NCBI RefSeq assembly: GCF_021044755.1
Contig: NZ_JAJNOR010000006.1
Span: forward strand, 1-64,000
Direction: 5' to 3'
DNA: 64,000 nucleotides
Source of the DNA: Lientehia hominis
GTDB taxonomy: Bacteria > Bacillota > Clostridia > Lachnospirales > Lachnospiraceae
Below, one piece after another: positions 51,643-60,353 of this stretch. The notes beneath the pieces were generated by a model. That model was not told the origin of the DNA. It was given only the letters and a program-made list of their open reading frames with translations, and searched no databases. Positions within the stretch are counted from its first letter, which is position 1. Every line of letters begins with the position of its first letter. Position numbers and translations under genes: made by a program.

Positions 51643-51676
51643 AAACAAAACCGGCCTGGTCAGGCCGGTTTTGTTT
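51643..51676. terminator. Perfect palindromic terminator after the surface protein gene
   Basis: A perfect 16-bp inverted repeat around a 2-base centre, rich in GC in the middle and with A runs on the left and T runs on the right, so it can end transcription in both directions. It lies 14 bases after the stop of the surface protein gene. Confidence 0.9.
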
Positions 51677-51689
51677 GAAGTGAAGGTTA

Positions 51690-52928
51690 TTAATGGGCTC
51701 TGCGCTTTTTAGAGTACAGGACTGCCCCTGTCAGGCCGCCGGCAAGCACGAACAGCGAAACCCAAAGAGCGGGATTACTGTCATCGCCTGTCTGCGGGCT
51801 GTTGGTATTGATGTTCGGTTTGGTCGGAGCGGCTGGCTTAGACGGATCAGCAGGTTTTGTCGGAGCCGGCGCCTTTTTTTCTAATCCATTTAAGGACTCC
51901 TCAATCGCCTGTGCCATGGCGTCCACCTGCTCCTGCTCTGTTATGTTCTTTCCGCGGACAACAGCGCTGACGGCGGTATCCACTGCTGAAAAATCTTTAT
52001 AATCATCCTTATTCAAAGCCTCGGCTTTTGCGATTGCTTCATCAACCCTGCTGTAATCAGCATCCTTATATTCCAAAGCTGCAACAGCGGCCTCGATTGC
52101 CTGTGCCATAGCGTCTACTTCCGCTTGTTCGGTTGATTCCTTATCGCGCACAACGGCATTGACTGCTGCTTCTACTGCTGAAAAATCTCTATAATCCCCT
52201 TTGTTTAAGCCAGCGGCCTTAGCTATGGCCGCGTCCACTGCCGCATAATCTGCAAAGCTCCTAAGGCCGATGGTTTTCTGCTCCGGCGCAGTCAGGGGAC
52301 TATAATTTTGCGCCGTATCCAGAACATTTACGGACGCTGTCATACGGTCAACGGCTGTTCCTTCAGCGGCTGCAAAAACGGCGCTGTAGCGATTTCCGTC
52401 CTTTTTGACTTCCGTGAGCCTTTGTGCATTGTCAACCGTGAGAGACATGTCTTCTGCTAAAGGAAGCCCCGCGTCGTAATCAAAATGGTTGACGATCGTC
52501 GCCGTAAGGGTAAATTCATTCCCCGGCCAGACGGAAGAAGGCGCTTCTATTTCAATCTGCGGCTCAGCTTTGCTGATTACAACAGCATCCTTCAGCTGCA
52601 CATTCTCATAAACCGCGTCGTACTTTACAGTATAATACTCCTTGTCCTCGCCCTTCAAAACAAGGTGCGTCGCATTTAATGCGTTGTAGGTACCGGCATT
52701 GGGAGACGGCAAAATCCCCTCACCGTCGGCCGAAACCTTGTCTATCACAAACACGCCGGAAAACTGAAAATCCGTAATGCTCACCAGATTCGTGCCGTCA
52801 TACACCCTCCCAGAAGCGACTGCCTCATTATAACCAAACGTGTCCAGCGCAAATGCTGCAGCAGGAACCATCAGTACTGCAAAGCACAGGCACAGCAGCA
52901 AAGCCCCTATTTTTCTTACATGCTTCAT
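51690..52928 (-). CDS. Sortase-anchored surface protein with two FIVAR-like repeats
   Basis: A 412-residue exported protein. The signal peptide is at 1-27 (LLLCLCFAVLMVPAAAFA). A beta-rich region (about 28-220) comes next, then two FIVAR-like three-helix repeats at about 227-287 and 291-351, a Pro/Thr/Lys linker and a cell-wall sorting signal. That signal is SPQTG at 377-381, a hydrophobic segment (ALWVSLFVLAGGLTGAVLY) and KKRRAH. SPQTG replaces the usual LPxTG, so a matching sortase is needed. GGAGG lies seven bases before the ATG. The region upstream carries an invertible promoter, so expression is probably on/off. Likely an adhesin or matrix-binding protein. Confidence 0.85.
   Translation of the reverse strand: MKHVRKIGALLLCLCFAVLMVPAAAFALDTFGYNEAVASGRVYDGTNLVSITDFQFSGVFVIDKVSADGEGILPSPNAGTYNALNATHLVLKGEDKEYYTVKYDAVYENVQLKDAVVISKAEPQIEIEAPSSVWPGNEFTLTATIVNHFDYDAGLPLAEDMSLTVDNAQRLTEVKKDGNRYSAVFAAAEGTAVDRMTASVNVLDTAQNYSPLTAPEQKTIGLRSFADYAAVDAAIAKAAGLNKGDYRDFSAVEAAVNAVVRDKESTEQAEVDAMAQAIEAAVAALEYKDADYSRVDEAIAKAEALNKDDYKDFSAVDTAVSAVVRGKNITEQEQVDAMAQAIEESLNGLEKKAPAPTKPADPSKPAAPTKPNINTNSPQTGDDSNPALWVSLFVLAGGLTGAVLYSKKRRAH
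51876..52250 (-). repeat. Two tandem repeats in the surface protein gene
   Basis: Two units of about 190 bases (52250-52068 and 52058-51876) encode the FIVAR-like repeats. The shared patterns are NKxDYxDFSAV followed by AVxAVVR, and EVDAMAQAIE against QVDAMAQAIE. The near-identical DNA segments could recombine. Confidence 0.85.
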
Positions 52929-52987
52929 CCTTTTTCCTCCTTCTTATTATTGTGCTTTCTCGTCCTGGCAAAAGCCGATATGAAATC

Positions 52988-53002
52988 GTGAACCTTTACA
53001 AA
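52988..53002 (+). repeat. Left inverted repeat of the promoter switch
   Basis: GTGAACCTTTACAAA, exactly the reverse complement of 53105-53119. The GA at 52990-52991 is the likely strand-exchange step. It lies 60 bases before the start codon of the surface protein gene. Confidence 0.9.
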
Positions 53003-53047
53003 CAGGTGAAAAGGCTGCTGCACCATAAGAAAAATATAGTAAACCAC

Positions 53048-53076
53048 TTGAAAGATTACTGTTTTGCTGATATATT
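53048..53076 (+). promoter_or_regulatory. Promoter inside the invertible segment, now pointing away from the surface protein gene
   Basis: TTGAAA (53048-53053), a 17-base spacer and TATATT (53071-53076), with TG at 53068-53069 as an extended -10. It reads to the right, out of the segment and against the recombinase gene. No promoter of similar quality reads towards the surface protein gene, so the present orientation should be OFF. Confidence 0.75.
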
Positions 53077-53104
53077 TAGATTTAGGGATTTATGTGTTCT
53101 CAAA

Positions 53105-53119
53105 TTTGTAAAGGTTCAC
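53105..53119 (-). repeat. Right inverted repeat of the promoter switch
   Basis: TTTGTAAAGGTTCAC, the exact inverse of 52988-53002 and the core of a longer palindrome at 53102-53131 centred on TC at 53116-53117. It lies just downstream of the recombinase stop codon. Confidence 0.9.
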
Positions 53120-53138
53120 CTTTCCAAATTTTTAAGCG

Positions 53139-53741
53139 TTATAATATGGTAGACTTTTCGAATTTGACCGCTTTTGTATAAAAGGTTCCTACTGGCATTC
53201 CACAGGCTTTGGCCGCCTGTCGGAGCGCTATTTTTTTTTCCCGCCACGCCTTATGTACCTCATAAAAATTGTCCGGCAATGGGAGCGGCGGCCTGCCGAA
53301 CTTCACCCCTCTGGCCTTTGCCGCCGCTATCCCCTCTGCCTGCCGCTTCTTGATGTTTTCTCTTTCGCTCTGAGCTGCAAAAGACAATATCTGCAAGACC
53401 AGATCCGCAATAAAGGTCCCCATAAGATCTTTGCCCTGCCTGGTGTCCAGAAGCGGCATATCCAGCACACAGATATCCACGCCTTTCTCCTGTGTGAGTA
53501 TCCTCCATTGTTCCTGTATCTCCTTATAGTTTCTTCCCAACCGGTCAATGCTCAGAATATACAGCAGATCGCCCTGTCTCAGCCGTCTTGCCAGCCGTTT
53601 ATATTTTGGCCGCTCAAAGTCTTTCCCGGACTGCTTGTCGATGTAAAGCCGTTTATCTGGTATCCCTTTTCTGCGCAGGGCTACAAGCTGTCTGTCCTCG
53701 TTTTGATCCGTGCTGGAGACACGGATATACCCATAGTCCAT
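53139..53741 (-). CDS. Serine recombinase (DNA invertase/resolvase family)
   Basis: A 200-residue protein of the small serine recombinases. The catalytic domain spans about 1-135, with YIRVSSTDQNEDRQ (nucleophile Ser near 9), SGKDFERPKY, and SIDRLGRNYKEI (catalytic Arg). A C-terminal helix-turn-helix (about 165-195; AWREKKIALRQAAKACGMPV) binds the sites. The size and layout fit Hin/Gin/Mpi-type invertases. GGAGG lies eight bases before the ATG at 53741; a GTG at 53750 is too close to that site. Its own DNA target is probably the pair of dyad sites just after its stop codon. No transposon ends or partner genes are seen. Confidence 0.9.
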   Translation of the reverse strand: MDYGYIRVSSTDQNEDRQLVALRRKGIPDKRLYIDKQSGKDFERPKYKRLARRLRQGDLLYILSIDRLGRNYKEIQEQWRILTQEKGVDICVLDMPLLDTRQGKDLMGTFIADLVLQILSFAAQSERENIKKRQAEGIAAAKARGVKFGRPPLPLPDNFYEVHKAWREKKIALRQAAKACGMPVGTFYTKAVKFEKSTIL

Positions 53742-53896
53742 AAAATTCACCTCCCTTCCAGCTTAAATATGCCGGAAAGAAGATAAAAAACAAAGGGGAA
53801 TATCGATCGGATATCATCTGATAATATAAAAAAATTGACCGCGTCTTAACCGGCGGTACATTTCTGCCTTACACCCAATATGACAGATGTTCAGCG

Positions 53897-53930
53897 AAAG
53901 AAAAGACAGACGGATCATTCCGCCTGTCTT
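53897..53930 (-). terminator. Intrinsic terminator after engB
   Basis: On the reverse strand AAGACAGGCGG, six bases, CCGTCTGTCTT, followed by TTTTC. It ends the tig-clpP-clpX-lon-engB transcript and insulates the recombinase gene that follows. Confidence 0.8.
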
Positions 53931-53976
53931 ACTTTCTCCCTATGGCCAGTTTCCCTTCTGTTCCATTTTTTTCTTC

Positions 53977-54582
53977 TCACGGCTTATCCGGATCGTCTCC
54001 GGAGGTCAGCTGTTCGATCAGATTCCAAATCTCATCACGTCCCTGTTTCGTCTCTGCTGAAAACGGTATCACCATGACCTGGTTCCCAATCCCAAGGCCG
54101 CTCCGCAGAAGTTTCAGCTGCTTCTGCAGCTGGCTGCGTTTTATTTTATCCAGCTTTGTGGCGATCACTACCGGTTCATAGCCGTTATGCACGATCCAGT
54201 CGTACATCTGCCTGTCATTGACAGAAGGCTCGTGGCGGATATCCACCAGCAGGAACACACATTTGAGCTGACGGGATTTCTTCAGATAATTCTCTATCAT
54301 CCTGCCCCATTTTTCTTTCTCAGCCAGTGAGACCTTTGCATACCCGTATCCGGGAAGGTCCACATAATAGAGGGCTTCGTTGATATTATAGAAATTAATA
54401 GTCTGGGTTTTCCCCGGCTGCGCCGAAATACGGGCATATGACTTCCGGTTCATAAGCGCATTGATCAAAGAGGATTTCCCTACATTTGATTTCCCCGCAA
54501 AGGCAATCTCTGGCTTGTCGTTCTCCGGAAGTCTGCTGGTGACGCCACAGACCGTTTCCAGATTTACAGTCTTTATAATCAT
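53977..54582 (-). CDS. engB: Ribosome biogenesis GTPase YsxC/EngB
   Basis: A 201-residue EngB GTPase needed for late 50S assembly. The G motifs are AGKSNVGKSSL (G1, about 29-39), TQT with YYVDLPGYGYAKVS (G3), and ATKLDKIK (G4). GGAGG lies six bases before the ATG at 54582; the frame to 54636 is not supported. It is the last gene of the lon operon, 55 bases after lon, a usual place in Firmicutes. Confidence 0.95.
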   Translation of the reverse strand: MIIKTVNLETVCGVTSRLPENDKPEIAFAGKSNVGKSSLINALMNRKSYARISAQPGKTQTINFYNINEALYYVDLPGYGYAKVSLAEKEKWGRMIENYLKKSRQLKCVFLLVDIRHEPSVNDRQMYDWIVHNGYEPVVIATKLDKIKRSQLQKQLKLLRSGLGIGNQVMVIPFSAETKQGRDEIWNLIEQLTSGDDPDKP

Positions 54583-54637
54583 CCGGTCCCTCCTTTTAAA
54601 AGCGGACTGGCCGGCTGACCTGCCCGTTCCGGGCATA

Positions 54638-56938
54638 TCAGACCAGCGCTTCTTTTAATACCTCATCCATGGAACCTACAAATTTAATATCCATGCCGTC
54701 CAGAATCTCATTGGAAAGCTCCTGCACATGAGGCTTATTGTTTCCCGGCACCAAAACTGTGTGGATATCCGCCATCTTCGCCGCGAGGAGCTTTTCCTTC
54801 AGCCCGCCGATGGGGAGCACGCGGCCCCTCAGCGTAATCTCGCCTGTCATAGCCAGATCCGCTTTCACCTTTTTATTGGTGACTGCCGACAGCATGGCCG
54901 TAGCCATTGTGATCCCTGCCGAGGGTCCGTCCTTTGGAACGGCTCCTTCCGGAATATGTACATGGATGTCATTCTTTTCGTAAACGGCGCTGTCCACCTG
55001 ATAAGCGGGGCTCACAGAGCGGACATAGCTCAAAGCCGCTTCTGCCGATTCCTTCATCACATCGCCCATCTGTCCGGTCAGCTGAAGCTTTCCGCTCCCG
55101 GGCATCAGATTCACCTCTACCTCCAGGGTATCGCCTCCCACGCTGGTCCACGCCAGACCGCGGACAATACCCACCGCGTCTTCTTCATTGGCCGTTTCAA
55201 ACCGTACAAGCTCTTTGCCCAGATATTTTTCCAGGTTCCCTTCGGTAATCTTCACCTGCTTTTTCTTTCCGTCGAGGAGCTCTTTTGCCGCTTTCCGGCA
55301 GAGTTCTCCAATCTTCCGTTCCAGCTCACGGACTCCGGCTTCCCTCGTATAATTATGGATGATCTTTCGGACTGCCTTAGCCGAAACAGAAAACTGATCC
55401 GCCGTAAGGCCGTTTTTCTTCATCTGCTTTACCACCAGATATTTGTCCGCTATGTGATACTTTTCGTTCTCCGTATAGCTGCTTACCTCTATGATCTCCA
55501 TTCTGTCGAGAAGAGGCCTGGGAATAGTCTGAGTCGTATTGGCCGTCGCAATAAAAAGCACGTTTGACAGATCAAGGGGAATCTCGATATAGTGATCCCG
55601 GAACGTATCGTTCTGCGCGCTGTCCAATATCTCCAGAAGCGCCGATGCCGGATCACCTTTATAATCGCTGCCCACCTTGTCCACCTCATCCAGAAGCATC
55701 AGCGGATTGGAAGTGCCGGCCTGCTTCAGAGCCGCCGCCACTCGTCCAGGCATGGCGCCCACATACGTCCTCCTGTGGCCGCGTATCTCGGCTTCATCCC
55801 GGATGCCTCCCAGACAAATCCTGACATATTTCTTCCCCAGCGCTCTGGCGACGGATCTGGCAATGGATGTCTTTCCTGTACCGGGCGGACCCACAAGACA
55901 GATGATGGGGCTGTCTCCCTTCCCTGTGAGAGAACGGACCGCAAGAAACTCCATGACCCTTTCCTTCACCTTTTCCAGGCCATAGTGATCCTCTTCCAGT
56001 ATCTTCTCCGCCCTGGCCAGGTCCTTGTTGTCTCTGGACATTCTGCTCCAGGGAAGCTCCAGCAGAGTTTCAATATAATTCCTGCTCACATACGCTTCCT
56101 GGCTCCCCATAGGCATAGTCTTATACCGGCTGATCTCTTTGGAGATTCTCTCTTTCACTTCTTTTCCTGCTTTTAATTTCTCCAGCTGCTTTCCAAACTG
56201 CTCCGCATCGGCCTGAATCGTGTCCTCTCCAAGCTCCTCCTTAATCAGTTTCATCTGCTCCCGGAGTATATATTCCTTCTGATTTTTGTCTATCCGCTCC
56301 TTGACCTTTTCCTGAAATTCCTGCTTGATCCGGCTGATCTCCACTTCCGTACCCAGTATCTGTTCGACCAGGACATACCGCTCCGGCAGAGAAGTAGTCT
56401 CAATCAGCTGCTGCTTGTTCTCCATACTGAACGGAATATTGATGGAAATCTCATCCAGAAGCTCTTCCAGGGTCCTAGACTCCAAGAGCATCCCAGCGAC
56501 ATCTTTGCTGAGGGCAGGGTTCACTGCCGCATATCTCTCCACATGCTCCTTAAGGATCCTGCACATAGCTTCCTTTGTGACGTCATCCGCTTCCAAAAAC
56601 GGTTCCGGAGGACATACTTCCACATCCGCCTCCAAATATCCTTCCTCCGCCTCCAAAGCGTTCAGCTGCGCCCGCTCCAGCCCTTCGACCAGCACGCGCA
56701 CCATCCCTCCGGGCAGCTTGAGTATCTGTTTGATCGTCCCAATGGTGCCGATGGAATAAAGCTCCTCTTTTCCGGGATCCTCATCCTGTACGGATTTCTG
56801 TGCCACAAGAAAGATCTTCTGGTCGCCCACCATCGCCTTTTCCAACGCAAGAATAGACTTTCTCCTGCTGACGTCAAAATGCACTACCATTTTCGGCAGT
56901 ACGCATAAGCCGCGCAATGCAATTGCAGGTATTGTCAT
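54638..56938 (-). CDS. lon: ATP-dependent protease Lon
   Basis: A 766-residue Lon protease that degrades damaged and regulatory proteins. The N-terminal substrate domain covers about 1-205, coiled coil and helical part about 205-300, AAA domain with GPPGTGKTSIARS (about 350-362) and LLDEVDKVG, and the C-terminal protease domain. The catalytic Ser is in PKDGPSAGITMA (about 673) and Lys in GLKEKLLAA (about 716). GGAGG precedes the ATG. Full length. It stands between clpX and engB. Confidence 0.96.
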   Translation of the reverse strand: MTIPAIALRGLCVLPKMVVHFDVSRRKSILALEKAMVGDQKIFLVAQKSVQDEDPGKEELYSIGTIGTIKQILKLPGGMVRVLVEGLERAQLNALEAEEGYLEADVEVCPPEPFLEADDVTKEAMCRILKEHVERYAAVNPALSKDVAGMLLESRTLEELLDEISINIPFSMENKQQLIETTSLPERYVLVEQILGTEVEISRIKQEFQEKVKERIDKNQKEYILREQMKLIKEELGEDTIQADAEQFGKQLEKLKAGKEVKERISKEISRYKTMPMGSQEAYVSRNYIETLLELPWSRMSRDNKDLARAEKILEEDHYGLEKVKERVMEFLAVRSLTGKGDSPIICLVGPPGTGKTSIARSVARALGKKYVRICLGGIRDEAEIRGHRRTYVGAMPGRVAAALKQAGTSNPLMLLDEVDKVGSDYKGDPASALLEILDSAQNDTFRDHYIEIPLDLSNVLFIATANTTQTIPRPLLDRMEIIEVSSYTENEKYHIADKYLVVKQMKKNGLTADQFSVSAKAVRKIIHNYTREAGVRELERKIGELCRKAAKELLDGKKKQVKITEGNLEKYLGKELVRFETANEEDAVGIVRGLAWTSVGGDTLEVEVNLMPGSGKLQLTGQMGDVMKESAEAALSYVRSVSPAYQVDSAVYEKNDIHVHIPEGAVPKDGPSAGITMATAMLSAVTNKKVKADLAMTGEITLRGRVLPIGGLKEKLLAAKMADIHTVLVPGNNKPHVQELSNEILDGMDIKFVGSMDEVLKEALV

Positions 56939-57023
56939 GTTCTTTCCTCCTTTTGCCTTTCAGCCGCCCCCTCCGGGGTCCAGCTTTAAATGGGGCGCTG
57001 CAGAATACTGCGGCCCCCCATCC

Positions 57024-58283
57024 TCAGGCTGTTTCGCCTTTTCGTGTCTTCACTTCCGTGTCCCGGTAAGTAAGCTCCGGCTTACTCTCGCCCTCTACCA
57101 CTTCTTTCGTGATCAGGCACCGGCCAATATTTTCATCGGACGGAATCTCATACATGATATCTGTCATTACCTTTTCCATGATAGCCCGCAGACCTCTGGC
57201 GCCAATCTTGCGTTCCACCGCCTGATCCGCGATCGTCTCCAGCGCATCCCTGGAAAATTCCAGCTCCACGCCGTCCAGATCAAACAGACGTTTATACTGC
57301 TTGACTATGGCATTTTTGGGCTCTGTCAGGATACGGATCAGCGCATCCCGGTCCAAAAGCTCCAGAGATTCCACCATCGGTACACGGCCGATAAATTCCG
57401 GAATCAGACCGAACTTTATCAGATCCTGAGGCATCACCTGGGCCAAAAGCTCGCTGATGTCTCTTTTATCCTTGTCTTTCAAATCTGCCTCAAACCCAAT
57501 GGATCCGGCCCCCAGTCTGTTTTCGATGATCTGCTCCAGACCGTCAAAAGCCCCTCCGCAGATAAACAGGATATTGGTAGTGTCGATCTGGTACATCTCC
57601 TGGTGGGGATGCTTCCTGCCTCCTTGTGGAGGAACACTGGCCGTGGTTCCCTCCAGAATCTTTAAGAGCGCCTGCTGGACGCCTTCGCCGGATACGTCCC
57701 TTGTGATCGAGACATTTTCTGATTTCTTGGTGATCTTATCTATTTCATCAATATAAATGATTCCGTATTCTGCCCTGTTGATATCAAAGTCAGCAGCCTG
57801 AATGATCTTCAGCAGAATATTTTCCACATCCTCGCCCACATACCCGGCCTCGGTGAGAGCCGTGGCATCCGCGATCGCAAAAGGTACATTGAGAATCCTG
57901 GCCAGTGTCTGTGCCAGAAACGTCTTTCCGGAACCGGTGGGGCCGAGAAGCAGGATGTTGCTTTTCTGGACCTCCACATCCGAATCCGACGGCGCCGTGA
58001 TCCTTTTATAGTGATTGTATACCGCGACGGAAAGCACTTTTTTCGCCCGCTCCTGTCCGATCACATATTCGTCCAGAAACTCCTTGATCTCCTTCGGCTT
58101 CAAAAGGTTAATGCCCTCCAGCTGCTCCACCGCGTCACTTGCCGTCTCTTCTTCAATAAGCTCCGCACAAAGCTCCACGCACTCGTCGCAGATGTAGACA
58201 TCTTTCCCGCCTGCAATCAGCTTCTTCACTTGTTCCTGGGTCTTTCCGCAGAAAGAGCAGCGAACATCAAATTTTCCTGCCAT
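57024..58283 (-). CDS. clpX: ATP-dependent Clp protease ATP-binding subunit ClpX
   Basis: A 419-residue ClpX, which unfolds substrates and feeds them to ClpP. The N-terminal zinc-binding domain has CSFCGKTQEQV and CDECVELC (about 9-38). The AAA domain has LLGPTGSGKTFLAQ (about 110-123), the pore loop GYVGED, and IIYIDEIDKI. It follows clpP by four bases on the same strand. Full length. Confidence 0.96.
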   Translation of the reverse strand: MAGKFDVRCSFCGKTQEQVKKLIAGGKDVYICDECVELCAELIEEETASDAVEQLEGINLLKPKEIKEFLDEYVIGQERAKKVLSVAVYNHYKRITAPSDSDVEVQKSNILLLGPTGSGKTFLAQTLARILNVPFAIADATALTEAGYVGEDVENILLKIIQAADFDINRAEYGIIYIDEIDKITKKSENVSITRDVSGEGVQQALLKILEGTTASVPPQGGRKHPHQEMYQIDTTNILFICGGAFDGLEQIIENRLGAGSIGFEADLKDKDKRDISELLAQVMPQDLIKFGLIPEFIGRVPMVESLELLDRDALIRILTEPKNAIVKQYKRLFDLDGVELEFSRDALETIADQAVERKIGARGLRAIMEKVMTDIMYEIPSDENIGRCLITKEVVEGESKPELTYRDTEVKTRKGETA

Positions 58284-58287
58284 CCGT

Positions 58288-58875
58288 TTACCTCTGACGA
58301 CTTTCGATTACTTGGTCAATGATGCCATATTCCTTGGCTTCTGCCGCACTCATATAATGGTCGCGTTCGGTATCCACTTCGATCACATCCAGAGGCTGAC
58401 CTGTGTTCTGCGCCAGCAGCTGGTTCAGCTTTTTCCGGGTCTCGATAATCTTGTCAGCCACGATCTTTATGTCGGTGGCCTGCCCCTGCGCGCCGCCGGA
58501 AGGCTGGTGGATCATGATCTCCGCGTTGGGAAGCGCCATACGTTTCCCTTTGGTTCCCCCTGCCAGAAGGAATGCGCCCATGCTGGCCGCCATTCCAATG
58601 CAGATGGTGGATACGTCGCATTTGATATAATGCATGGTATCATAAATCGCCATACCTGCTGTCACGACTCCGCCGGGGCTGTTGATGTACAGCTGGATAT
58701 CCTTTCCGGGATCTTCAGATTCCAGGAATAACAGCTGGGCCACCACCAGGCTGGCCGTAGCCTCATTTACCTCTTCTCCCAGAAAAATGATCCTGTCCTT
58801 AAGCAGCCTGGAATATATGTCGTAGGAGCGCTCCCCCCTGCTGGTTGATTCAATGACGTAAGGTACTAAACTCAT
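58288..58875 (-). CDS. clpP: ATP-dependent Clp protease proteolytic subunit ClpP
   Basis: A 195-residue serine protease of the 14-subunit ClpP barrel. The catalytic triad is in GMAASMGAFLLAGG (Ser), MIHQPSGGAQGQ (His) and the following ERDHYMSA region (Asp). MSLVPYVIESTSRGERSYDI is the usual N-terminus, including the axial loop. It pairs with ClpX directly downstream. GGAGG precedes the ATG. Confidence 0.96.
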   Translation of the reverse strand: MSLVPYVIESTSRGERSYDIYSRLLKDRIIFLGEEVNEATASLVVAQLLFLESEDPGKDIQLYINSPGGVVTAGMAIYDTMHYIKCDVSTICIGMAASMGAFLLAGGTKGKRMALPNAEIMIHQPSGGAQGQATDIKIVADKIIETRKKLNQLLAQNTGQPLDVIEVDTERDHYMSAAEAKEYGIIDQVIESRQR

Positions 58876-58897
58876 TCTGATGCCTCCTGTCTTAATT

Positions 58898-60184
58898 TTA
58901 GGCTTCTTTCGCTTCCGCTACCAGCAGATCGACCGCCTTCTGCACCGCCAGGTCTGTCTTCATCTGCTCCGCTTCCGCGTCTCCTAAATATTTCTTGAGC
59001 TGGTCTGCTTCCATCTTGTAAGCCTTGGCCATCTCTTCAATTTCTTTGTCAAGTTCTTCTTCTGATACCTGGATGTTCTCAGCCTTTGCAACTGCCTCCA
59101 GGGTCAGTCTGACCTGGATTCTCTTCTTGGCCTGCTCCATCATCTGCTCTTCCATTTTTTCTCTCGTGGTGCCGGTGAACTGCATATACTGCTCCATGGT
59201 AAGGCCCTGGCCCTGCATTCTCTGAGCAAATTCATTCACCATGTTGGAAGCCTGGGTCTTTACCATAGCCTCGGGGATATCCATGGACGCGTTTTCAACG
59301 GCCTTATTCACAGCCTCGTCCTCTTTCTTCCTCTTGGCTTCCGCTTCCTTCTGCTCCCTTAATTTATCTGCCACTTCCTTCTTATATTCTTCCAGCGTGT
59401 CAAATTCGGATACTTCGCTGGCGAATTCATCGTCGATTTCTGGCAACTCTTTTGCCTTCAGCTCTTTGACTGTCACTTTGAACATGGCATCTTTGCCTTC
59501 CAGCTCTTTTGCCTGATAAGGAGTGGGGAACGTAACGTTTACTTCTGCCTCTTCCCCTACGTTTTTACCGATCAGCTGCTCTTCAAAACCGGGGATAAAC
59601 TGTCCGGAGCCGATGACCAGAGGGAAATCCTCTCCCTTTCCGCCTTCAAACGGCACGCCGTCGCAGAAGCCTTCAAAATCGATGACAGCTGTGTCATCCT
59701 TTTCAATGGGCCTTCCCTCTACCGTCACCATAGCGGCGTTTTTATCCTGCTCCTTTTTGATCTCTTCCATTACCTCGTCATCTGTGACGATGATTTCCTG
59801 TCTTTCCACTTCCAGACCCTTATATTCGCCAAGAGTCACTTCCGGCTTCACAGCCACAGAAGCAGTGAAGATCATGGGCTTTCCGGCCTCGATCTGGGTA
59901 ACGTCGATCTCAGGCTGGGATACGACTTCCAGCCCGCTCTCTTCCACGGCCTTCTCATAAGCTCCGGGAAGCAGCATATTTACGGCATCTTCATAGAAAA
60001 CGCCGGCACCATACATCTTCTCGATCATTTTCTGAGGCACTTTGCCTTTCCGGAAACCGGGGACATTGAACCTGTTTTTATTTTTCTGGTATGCGCCCTG
60101 AATCGCCTTTGCGACTTCCTCAGCCGGTACTTCGATTGTCAGCTTTGCCATGTTTTTTTCCAAATTCTCTACCTGTACACTCAT
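58898..60184 (-). CDS. tig: Trigger factor (ribosome-bound chaperone)
   Basis: A 428-residue trigger factor, which binds nascent chains at the ribosome exit. The ribosome-binding signature is in VPGFRKGKVPQ (about 42-52). The PPIase domain covers about 150-245, and the C-terminal substrate cradle the rest. AAGGAGG lies a few bases before the ATG. It is the first gene of the operon tig-clpP-clpX-lon-engB, so synthesis, folding and degradation factors are made together. Confidence 0.95.
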   Translation of the reverse strand: MSVQVENLEKNMAKLTIEVPAEEVAKAIQGAYQKNKNRFNVPGFRKGKVPQKMIEKMYGAGVFYEDAVNMLLPGAYEKAVEESGLEVVSQPEIDVTQIEAGKPMIFTASVAVKPEVTLGEYKGLEVERQEIIVTDDEVMEEIKKEQDKNAAMVTVEGRPIEKDDTAVIDFEGFCDGVPFEGGKGEDFPLVIGSGQFIPGFEEQLIGKNVGEEAEVNVTFPTPYQAKELEGKDAMFKVTVKELKAKELPEIDDEFASEVSEFDTLEEYKKEVADKLREQKEAEAKRKKEDEAVNKAVENASMDIPEAMVKTQASNMVNEFAQRMQGQGLTMEQYMQFTGTTREKMEEQMMEQAKKRIQVRLTLEAVAKAENIQVSEEELDKEIEEMAKAYKMEADQLKKYLGDAEAEQMKTDLAVQKAVDLLVAEAKEA

Positions 60185-60249
60185 TGTTCGTGTATTCCTC
60201 CTTAAATATATATAACGTATTACATTTTCTCACAGTCTAGCAATTTACC

Positions 60250-60258
60250 ATTATAGCA
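60250..60258 (-). promoter_or_regulatory. Extended -10 promoter of the tig operon
   Basis: TGC followed by TATAAT on the reverse strand (60258-60250), about 65 bases before the tig ATG. No good -35 box is seen, which the TG extension may make up for. Confidence 0.55.
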
Positions 60259-60353
60259 TAGAAGTTTTTTAATTACCAGCAGAAATTTCGATTTCTGGCA
60301 ACTCCTGGCTGTGGGGCCGGCATTTACCTCAGCGTACAGGTATTCTTCTTATT

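Larger units (their letters stand above)
52978..53131. other. Invertible promoter segment bounded by hix-like recombination sites
   Basis: Two dyad-type sites in inverted orientation flank about 100 bp. The right site (53102-53131) is a 14-bp arm, a TC centre and a second 14-bp arm matching at 13 of 14 positions. The left site (about 52976-53005) has the same inner arm ACCTTTACAAA and centre GA, with a weaker outer arm. The shared 15-bp core forms a perfect inverted repeat. The centre of each site is a 2-base step, as needed by serine invertases. A serine recombinase gene ends at 53139. Inversion would turn the promoter inside towards the surface protein gene. Confidence 0.8.

Noticed and set aside
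51643..51676. Perfect palindrome as a second recombination site for the serine recombinase
   Set aside because: Its sequence is unrelated to the dyads at 52978-53131, and the position after a stop codon with A and T runs fits a terminator.
53139..53741. Serine recombinase as a transposon resolvase
   Set aside because: No transposase, no terminal inverted repeats of a Tn3-type element and no direct repeats were seen nearby, whereas inverted dyad sites flanking a promoter lie right beside it.
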